Assembly (NCBI GenBank): GCA_043721315.1
Contig: JAYSQZ010000077.1
Span: 59,794 to 123,793, forward strand
From: Elstera sp043721315
GTDB lineage: Bacteria > Pseudomonadota > Alphaproteobacteria > Elsterales > Elsteraceae
Direction of reading: 5' to 3'
DNA length: 64,000 nucleotides
Shown here: piece by piece, positions 58,864 to 64,000 of the stretch
Layout: every line of letters begins with the position of its first letter
How positions within the stretch are numbered: the stretch's first letter is position 1
Program-made: the position numbers and the translations under genes
Notes under the pieces: generated by a model
The model's database searches: none
What the model was told of the DNA's origin: nothing
What the model saw: only the letters and a program-made list of their open reading frames with translations

Positions 58864-60546
58864 CTACGCCCGGCGCAAACTGCTGAAGAACCCATCGACT
58901 TGGGCGCGCAAGGTTTCGGCCTGTTGGCACAGCTCGTGCGCCGCTGTTCGCACGTCGGCGGCATCCTTACCCGTCGCGGCGGCGGATTGGTTGATCCGAT
59001 CAACCGTTTCCAGCACTTTTCGCGTGCCTTGCGCCGCGTTTTCGGAATTGCGAACGATGTGCTGCGTCGCGTTGCTTTGCTCGTTGATCGCGCTGGCAAT
59101 CGCGGTGGCGCTGTCGTTGACCGAGGTGATGGTTCCGGCGATTTCCTGAATGCCCGTCAGGGTTTCTTGCGTTGCGGCTTGAATGGCGGCGATTTGCTGG
59201 CTGATTTCTTCGGTTGATTTCGCCGTTTGGCTCGCGAGGTTTTTCACTTCCGTTGCAACCACGGCAAAGCCCTTACCGGCCTCCCCGGCACGGGCGGCTT
59301 CGATGGTGGCATTGAGGGCCAAGAGATTGGTTTGGCTGGCAATATCGGTAATTAGCTTCACGACATCACCGATCTGCTGCGTGCGGTCGGCGAGGCCCTG
59401 CATCGTGCCTTTGGTCCGGCTCGCTTGGGCCATCGCGTCGCTGGCGACCTTCGTTGAGTGCAGCACTTGTTGGCGGATTTCATCGACGAGCTTCAGCAGG
59501 TCGCGCGCCGCTTCGGCCACCGTCTGCACATTCTGCGTAGCCTCGCCCGATGCAGCGGCAACGGTGCCCGACTGCCGCGTCGTTTCATCGGCGGAGGCGG
59601 CAAGGCTCTGAGCGGTTTTTTCGAGCCGCGCCGAGGCTTGGCTGATTAAACCGAGCGCAGTGGTGGTTTGGGCATCAAAGGCCACCACATTTTCTTCGAG
59701 CTTGGCGCGCTGGGTGAGCTGGCGTTCGGCCTCTTCCCGCGCTTGCCGATCGAACAGGCGGGCTTGTTTGGCGGTTTCCGTGTAAGCGATGAAGGCTTTC
59801 GCCAGCACGCCCACTTCATCGCGGCGCTGGGCTGTTGCGGGATCGACGATGACATCCACCGCAATAGTGTCGGTTCCGGCGGCGGTTCCGGCCATGCCGC
59901 GCGCAATCAGGGTCAGCGGTCTTGCAATCAGCCGATGCGCGACCAGAATAGCGAGACCCAAAGAGGCGGCAAGACCAAGAATTGCCAATGCGAACAAATC
60001 GCGCTTAGTTTCGCTGTAAAGTTCGTTACCGCGCACGATATTGTCACCGAATTTTTTGAAATTTGGCTCCTGAATAAGGTTAATCTGCGGCGGCAGGCTT
60101 TGCACGAGTTTGCGAACATTGGCCAAGCGGGCGGCATCGTGGGCGGCTGTCAGCGCTTGGGCTTCGCTTTTGATTTGCGCGAAGGTCGCCTCGATCGCTT
60201 TCAACGGGGCTGATGCTGCTGGCGTGACAATCGCCGCTTTAAGGGCTTGCAGCGATTGGCCCGCTTTCTCCAAATCTATCGCTATCTGCGCTGCGATGGC
60301 TGGGCGCTCGGCGGCACTCATGGCGGACAGATGCTCTAAATGCTGCGCCGTGGTTAGCACATCCACCATCACCACATCGGCAGTATGAACCTCGGTTGTC
60401 GCGACCAGCAAATCATCGACAACGCTTGGAATGGCCCCGACGCGAATAACCCCGAGGGCGGCTACCGCGATCGTTGCGAGACCGATCAGAATAAAGGTAA
60501 CGCACAGCTTCCAAATCAGGGGAAGATTTTCGATTAGCCTTATCAT
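58864..60546 (-). CDS. Methyl-accepting chemotaxis protein within the Mla-type operon
   Basis: A 560-residue chemoreceptor. Span 1 is KLCVTFILIGLATIAVAALG, a periplasmic helical sensor of about 150 residues follows, and span 2 is LFALAILGLAASLGLAILVA. HAMP (RLIARPLTLIARGMAGTAAG), then the signalling domain with ITDIASQTNLLALNATIEAA. The ATG at 60546 opens MIRLIENLPLIWKLCVTF; a longer frame would add 15 polar residues. It lies between the mlaF-like and mlaD-like genes on the same strand, an unusual place, with 84 and 42 bases on either side. Confidence 0.94.
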   Translation of the reverse strand: MIRLIENLPLIWKLCVTFILIGLATIAVAALGVIRVGAIPSVVDDLLVATTEVHTADVVMVDVLTTAQHLEHLSAMSAAERPAIAAQIAIDLEKAGQSLQALKAAIVTPAASAPLKAIEATFAQIKSEAQALTAAHDAARLANVRKLVQSLPPQINLIQEPNFKKFGDNIVRGNELYSETKRDLFALAILGLAASLGLAILVAHRLIARPLTLIARGMAGTAAGTDTIAVDVIVDPATAQRRDEVGVLAKAFIAYTETAKQARLFDRQAREEAERQLTQRAKLEENVVAFDAQTTTALGLISQASARLEKTAQSLAASADETTRQSGTVAAASGEATQNVQTVAEAARDLLKLVDEIRQQVLHSTKVASDAMAQASRTKGTMQGLADRTQQIGDVVKLITDIASQTNLLALNATIEAARAGEAGKGFAVVATEVKNLASQTAKSTEEISQQIAAIQAATQETLTGIQEIAGTITSVNDSATAIASAINEQSNATQHIVRNSENAAQGTRKVLETVDRINQSAAATGKDAADVRTAAHELCQQAETLRAQVDGFFSSLRRA

Positions 60547-60630
60547 TGCGGTACTCTCGCTGTCAGCGTGGACGTTTAGTGTTTCTAGCACAAAGGAAGG
60601 CTTTTTTCAGAGGCGTTAATCGGCACTCGG

Positions 60631-61395
60631 TTAGGCACCAATATCGCCGCGCCTCAGGAAGGCTTGTACCTGCGGGGAGGGGCAGGTTTCCAGCAGCCAT
60701 TTCGGCGCGCCGTGGGCAATAGGCGTGCGGGTTTCGGCATCGAGAAAGATAGCATTATCGGCAATAGCGAAGATGCTGGCGAGTTCGTGCGTGACGATCA
60801 CCACGGTCGCCCCCAGCGAATCGCGGAGTTCGAGAATAAGATCGTCCAGCCGTTTGGAGCTGATGGGGTCAAGCCCTGCCGAAGGCTCGTCGAAAAACAG
60901 AATATCCGGGTCCAGCGCAATCGCCCGCGCAAGGCCCGCGCGCTTCCGCATTCCCCCCGAAATTTCCGACGGCATGTAATCCTCGAACCCGCGTAGGCCG
61001 ACGAGTGCGAGCTTAAGCGCGACCAACTCCTCAATCTCAGGCTCGGTGAGGCTGGTGTAAGTGCGGATGGGCAGGGCCACATTTTCGGCTAAAGTCATCG
61101 AACTCCACAGCGCGCCGCTTTGAAACAGCACACCGAACCGCCGGGTGAGCGCGTTGCGCGCGCTGCCCACCGCCGCACACAGGTTTTCGCCATCGTAGCG
61201 AATAGCGCCTTTTTGAGAGGTGAGCAGGCCAATCATATGGCGCAGCAGCGTGCTTTTACCGCACCCGCTGCCGCCCATGATGACAAAAATCTCGCCCTGC
61301 TGGACGGTCATGCTAATGTCGCGCTGCACGACGTAACTGTCGAAGACCATATCGAGCGCCTCGACTTCAATCCGGGGCGGAGAAACAGTAGTCAT
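60631..61395 (-). CDS. MlaF-type ABC ATPase
   Basis: A 254-residue ATPase. Walker A IMGGSGCGKSTLLRHMIG, Q-loop VLFQSGALWSSMTL, signature SEISGGMRKRAGLARAIAL, Walker B DILFFDEPSAGLDPISSKRL and the switch His IVTHELASIF. SGGM with Met after Gly-Gly and FQSGALW are diagnostic of the MlaF/Ttg2A lipid-transport group. It starts 3 bases after the permease stop. It energises retrograde or anterograde phospholipid movement between membranes. Confidence 0.94.
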   Translation of the reverse strand: MTTVSPPRIEVEALDMVFDSYVVQRDISMTVQQGEIFVIMGGSGCGKSTLLRHMIGLLTSQKGAIRYDGENLCAAVGSARNALTRRFGVLFQSGALWSSMTLAENVALPIRTYTSLTEPEIEELVALKLALVGLRGFEDYMPSEISGGMRKRAGLARAIALDPDILFFDEPSAGLDPISSKRLDDLILELRDSLGATVVIVTHELASIFAIADNAIFLDAETRTPIAHGAPKWLLETCPSPQVQAFLRRGDIGA

Positions 61396-61398
61396 GGC

Positions 61399-62553
61399 TT
61401 AGAGCTTCAACAGATTGAGCAGCACAGCGAAAATCCCATCGGCGATGATAATAAGTAGAATGCAGCTAACAACGGCGTTCGTGGTCGCCTCCCCCACCGC
61501 CGCCGCACTGCGCCCCGCGCGCAACCCCTGTAGGCAGCCACAACTAGCAACGATAATGCCGAAGATGAAAGCCTTTACCAATCCGACCCCAAAATCACTC
61601 AACTTCACGGCCAGCATCGTTTGATTGATGTAGGCCGCCCCCGTTATATCGAGAATGCCGACACTCACGACGTAACCGCCGATCAGGCCCATCAGGTTGG
61701 CATAGAGGCACAGCAGCGGCGTCATCAACACAAGGGCCAGCACGCGCGGCAGCACGAGGAAATCAATGGGGGAAATACCCAAAGTGGTCAGCGCATCCAC
61801 CTCCTCATTCCCTTGCATCGCGCCGATTTGCGCGGCAAAGGCCGCCCCCGTGCGCCCCGCCAGCACAATCGCCGTCATCAGGGCTGCCATTTCCCGCGCC
61901 ATCGCTACGGCAACGAGGTTTGCCACATACAATTCTGCCCCGAACACTTTCAACTGCATCGCGCCGATGAACGCCAGGATCAGGCCGACCAGCAGCGACA
62001 CAATGGTAATGATGGGCAAGGCTTGCGCGCCGCACTCTTCCACGAACAGCAGAAAATCCCGTTGCTGAAACTGGGCCTTGCCGCGCATCAGCCGTAGGAC
62101 CGAAACCGTTACGCTCCCCAGAAAATTAAGGCCCTCACGGCCTTGTTTGGCAAAACGCAGGGTGGTTTTCCCCAGCACCGTCAGCGGCGCGAACCCCAAA
62201 CCACTGCGTGCCGCCCCCTCCCGTTCCGGCACCGCAGTTGCTAGGGCATAGAGGCGTTTTGCCCCCTCCGGCAGCCCTTCCAGGCGCAAGGGAATATCCC
62301 CCAGCGCGCAAATTTCATGAAGTTTCAGCAGAAACGCGATGAGGGCGCTATCGTACCCCTCTACCCGCGCTTCAACCGTAATCCCCACCACATAGTTGCC
62401 GTGGGCGAACTCCTGCGTGATCGGCACCAGCGAGGCGACGCCATCGGCCACGCGCCACGCCCCCGTGAGGAGGATGTGGAGGCAATGGTCATCACCGCGC
62501 GTAATGCTCACGCGCGGATCGGGACCACGGGGACGGGACCATAGCAACGCCAC
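61399..62553 (-). CDS. MlaE-type permease with N-terminal STAS-like (MlaB) domain
   Basis: A 384-residue protein. Residues 1-90 resemble a STAS domain (LHILLTGAWRVADGVASLVP, DSALIAFLLKLHEI), taking the place of separate MlaB. The rest is MlaE: FVEECGAQALPIITIVSLLV, GAELYVANLVAVAMAREMAA, TAIVLAGRTGAAFAAQIGAM, EEVDALTTLGISPIDFLVLP. The GTG at 62553 is preferred because GAGGAG lies 7 bases upstream; a GTG 18 bases earlier has no site. First gene of the operon, divergent from ahpC. Confidence 0.93.
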   Translation of the reverse strand: MALLWSRPRGPDPRVSITRGDDHCLHILLTGAWRVADGVASLVPITQEFAHGNYVVGITVEARVEGYDSALIAFLLKLHEICALGDIPLRLEGLPEGAKRLYALATAVPEREGAARSGLGFAPLTVLGKTTLRFAKQGREGLNFLGSVTVSVLRLMRGKAQFQQRDFLLFVEECGAQALPIITIVSLLVGLILAFIGAMQLKVFGAELYVANLVAVAMAREMAALMTAIVLAGRTGAAFAAQIGAMQGNEEVDALTTLGISPIDFLVLPRVLALVLMTPLLCLYANLMGLIGGYVVSVGILDITGAAYINQTMLAVKLSDFGVGLVKAFIFGIIVASCGCLQGLRAGRSAAAVGEATTNAVVSCILLIIIADGIFAVLLNLLKL

Positions 62554-62641
62554 ACTAAAACTCCTCTTCACTCTCGGTATGGGGCTAGCGTGGGGGGCGG
62601 GGCAACCTTATCAGCTTTTTTAGAAGCGTTATAAAATTGGC

Positions 62642-62670
62642 TTGACGGCGGCGGGGACGGCTGGCATATC
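62642..62670 (+). promoter_or_regulatory. Probable sigma-70 promoter of ahpC
   Basis: TTGACG (62642-62647) and CATATC (62665-62670) are separated by 17 bases and lie about 105 bases before the ahpC ATG. The -35 fits well, the -10 only moderately. A palindrome 12 bases downstream of the -10 could be an operator. Confidence 0.5.
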
Positions 62671-62681
62671 TAGTTTCGTTC

Positions 62682-62698
62682 TTTGGAATTATTCCAAA
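62682..62698. promoter_or_regulatory. Perfect palindrome upstream of ahpC, Fur-family-like operator
   Basis: TTTGGAATTATTCCAAA is a perfect 8-1-8 palindrome at the expected transcription start. It resembles the Irr/PerR-type box of alphaproteobacteria (TTTAGAAtnaTTCTAAA pattern). Regulation of ahpC by a peroxide- or iron-sensing Fur-family protein is inferred. Confidence 0.5.
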
Positions 62699-62722
62699 CC
62701 AGGGGATGCCCTGGTTTCAACC

Positions 62723-62756
62723 GCCTTACCTTTACCCTCGCCTTACCTTTACCCTC
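62723..62756. repeat. 17-base tandem duplication in the ahpC leader
   Basis: GCCTTACCTTTACCCTC occurs twice in direct succession (62723-62739 and 62740-62756), shortly before the ribosome-binding site of ahpC. It looks like a recent slippage duplication in the untranslated leader. Confidence 0.8.
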
Positions 62757-62773
62757 TCTTGGAGAAGTTCACC

Positions 62774-63304
62774 ATGTTGACCGTTGGCGATAGCTTTCCG
62801 CAGTTCAATCTCACCGCCGTGACCGGCCCGAACCATCAGACCGATTTCTCGCAGGTTTCCAACGAAACCTACAAGGGCAAGTGGATGGTAGTGTTTTTCT
62901 GGCCGAAGGATTTCACCTTCATCTGCCCGACCGAAATTGTCGGTTACGGCCTGCTGGAAAAAGAATTCACCGACCGCGATACTGTGCTGATTGGGGCCTC
63001 GACCGATAGCGATTTCGTCCACGCCGCTTGGCGCACGCATCACGCGGACCTGAAGCCGCTCACCTTCCCGTGGTTGGCCGATGTTAAGCGCGAACTTTCG
63101 GCACACCTCGGCATTCTCGAAAAGAACGCCGGCGTTGCCCTGCGCGCCACCTTCGTGGTGGACCCGGAAGGCATTATCCGTCACGTCACCGTCAACGATC
63201 TGTCGGTTGGTCGCAACCCGCAAGAAACCTTGCGTATTCTCGATGCGCTGCAAACCGACGAGCTTTGCCCCTGCAACTGGAAGCAGGGTGAAGAAACCCT
63301 GTAA
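62774..63304 (+). CDS. ahpC: Alkyl hydroperoxide reductase AhpC (peroxiredoxin)
   Basis: A 176-residue peroxiredoxin. The peroxidatic Cys51 is in FFWPKDFTFICPTEIVGYG, and Cys165 and Cys167 (TDELCPCNW) are the resolving-side cysteines, the CPC arrangement known from mycobacterial AhpC that is reduced by AhpD. The reading frame extends further upstream, but the ATG at 62774 has GGAGAAG before it and gives the family N-terminus MLTVGDSFPQFNL. It reduces peroxides and peroxynitrite. Followed by ahpD after a structured 140-base gap. Confidence 0.95.
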   Translation: MLTVGDSFPQFNLTAVTGPNHQTDFSQVSNETYKGKWMVVFFWPKDFTFICPTEIVGYGLLEKEFTDRDTVLIGASTDSDFVHAAWRTHHADLKPLTFPWLADVKRELSAHLGILEKNAGVALRATFVVDPEGIIRHVTVNDLSVGRNPQETLRILDALQTDELCPCNWKQGEETL

Positions 63305-63318
63305 TCCAGCCTAAGTTT

Positions 63319-63395
63319 GCCCCCGTCGCGTGAGGCGGCGGGGGCGTGCCGGGGTCGTCCGGTGACAGAGACCGCTGTCTCTCGACGACCCCGGC
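63319..63395. repeat. Two stable hairpins between ahpC and ahpD
   Basis: Hairpin 1: GCCCCCGtCGC (63319-63329) with GCGgCGGGGGC (63335-63345). Hairpin 2: GCCGGGGTCGTC (63348-63359) with GACGACCCCGGC (63384-63395), a perfect 12-base stem whose loop contains a further AGAGAC/GTCTCT stem. No T run follows, so they may stabilise the ahpC message or reduce read-through into ahpD rather than end transcription. Confidence 0.7.
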
Positions 63396-63444
63396 CTTCA
63401 TAAATCTCGTGAAAAGCCCGCGCACCACGCGGCAAGGAGACGCC

Positions 63445-63978
63445 ATGTCCATCGAAACCCTAAAGTCCGCCCTGCCCGATTACGCCAAAGACCTGCGCCT
63501 CAACCTCTCTTCAGTGCTGACGCAGCCAATGCTGTCGCCGACGCAGATTTGGGGAACGGCCCTTGCCACCGCCATCGCCGCGCGGAACCCCGCCGTGATC
63601 GCCGCGATTGCCGCCGACGCCGCCGATAAAATCGACGCAACCAATATCACTGCCGCCAAAACCGCAGCGGCCCTGATGGGCATGAATAATATCTACTACC
63701 GCTACGTCCATCTTTCTCCCACCGCCGACTTCAAAACCATGCGCGCGGGCTTGCGGATGAACGGCATGGTGGGTCACGGGGCCGATGGGCTAGACTTCGA
63801 GTTGTGGTCGCTCGCCGTCTCGGCAGTGAATGGCTGCGGTATGTGCATCGAAAGCCACGAGCACGAAGTCTTCAAAAAAGGCGCGACCAAGGAACAGGTT
63901 CAAGCCGTGGTGAAAATCGCCGCCGTGATCTCGGCTGTGTCGGCAACGCTGGAAGGCGCGGCGGCGCTGGGCGAGTAG
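63445..63978 (+). CDS. ahpD: Alkyl hydroperoxide reductase AhpD
   Basis: A 177-residue carboxymuconolactone-decarboxylase-fold protein. The redox motif Cys131-x2-Cys134 with His138 is in AVNGCGMCIESHEHEVFKKG. The relay Glu is in the preceding helix (DGLDFELWSLAVS). In mycobacteria AhpD hands electrons from lipoylated SucB/Lpd to AhpC. The ATG at 63445 has AAGGAG 6 bases upstream; an earlier in-frame start would lie in the hairpin region. The window ends 22 bases past its stop. Confidence 0.95.
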   Translation: MSIETLKSALPDYAKDLRLNLSSVLTQPMLSPTQIWGTALATAIAARNPAVIAAIAADAADKIDATNITAAKTAAALMGMNNIYYRYVHLSPTADFKTMRAGLRMNGMVGHGADGLDFELWSLAVSAVNGCGMCIESHEHEVFKKGATKEQVQAVVKIAAVISAVSATLEGAAALGE

Positions 63979-64000
63979 GGGGGGGGTGGTTCGCCGGGGC

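Noticed and set aside
1..64000. CRISPR arrays, rRNA or tRNA genes, complete insertion sequences, integrases
   Set aside because: Both strands were read for repeat-spacer periodicity, conserved RNA arms and transposase motifs; none was convincing.

Overview
The window reads as chromosomal DNA of a GC-rich alphaproteobacterium. The order Rhodospirillales is the best guess. Pointers are PhaR, the NDUFS6-type zinc-finger protein, ApaG, the AhpC/AhpD pair, TRAP transporters, GlnK-AmtB, an MlaE permease with a fused STAS-like domain, and a long hybrid kinase with a solute-symporter N-terminus. The assignment rests on gene content and base composition only; no rRNA or tRNA gene was found.

Layout. 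1-3800: 5' end of an RNase T2 gene, a LytTR regulator divergent from a DUF2306 membrane protein, phaR, and two cyclophilins. 3800-9670: polA and a small zinc-finger gene between two AT-rich single-gene inserts, an orphan ParA-like ATPase (3807-4865) and an unrecognised 545-residue protein with a WYL-like segment (8032-9669). 9670-14700: isochorismatase-like, ketopantoate reductase-like and TauD-like genes behind a MocR regulator, with a divergent DMT exporter. 14700-20440: ComB homologue, rdgB-hemW-pyrD operon, MFS transporter, extensin-like LAS peptidase. 20700-26500: chemoreceptor, M23 protein with an altered zinc site, and glnK-amtB. 26700-35700: aminotransferase-ftsK, hicA-hicB beside a scrap of ftsK, pyk, argE, folE, apaG. 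35750-41430: a DeoR-controlled ABC importer operon ending in a GpdQ-like glycerophosphodiesterase. 41430-49500: a decaying branched-chain-type ABC locus around a 5-oxoprolinase/hydantoinase, with a livF remnant, a chemoreceptor remnant and intact livK-livH-livM. 49600-57200: TRAP dctPQM and a symporter-histidine kinase/LuxR regulator pair. 57200-62550: an Mla/MCE lipid transport operon containing a chemoreceptor gene. 62640-63980: ahpC-ahpD.

Two families of dispersed intergenic repeats run through the right two thirds. Family A/B (about 105 bp, two hairpins) is at 34361, 35755-35887, 39387, 49429 and 52793; one copy supplies the last 21 residues of LivM. Family C is at about 19677 and 34411. 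With the ftsK scrap, the livF remnant and the collapsed chemoreceptor, they show repeated small rearrangements.

No CRISPR array, prophage or complete insertion sequence was seen. The strongest candidates for something undescribed are the 545-residue WYL-like protein, the orphan ParA-like ATPase, the inferred glycerophosphodiester uptake-and-cleavage operon, and the repeat family with its coding capture.
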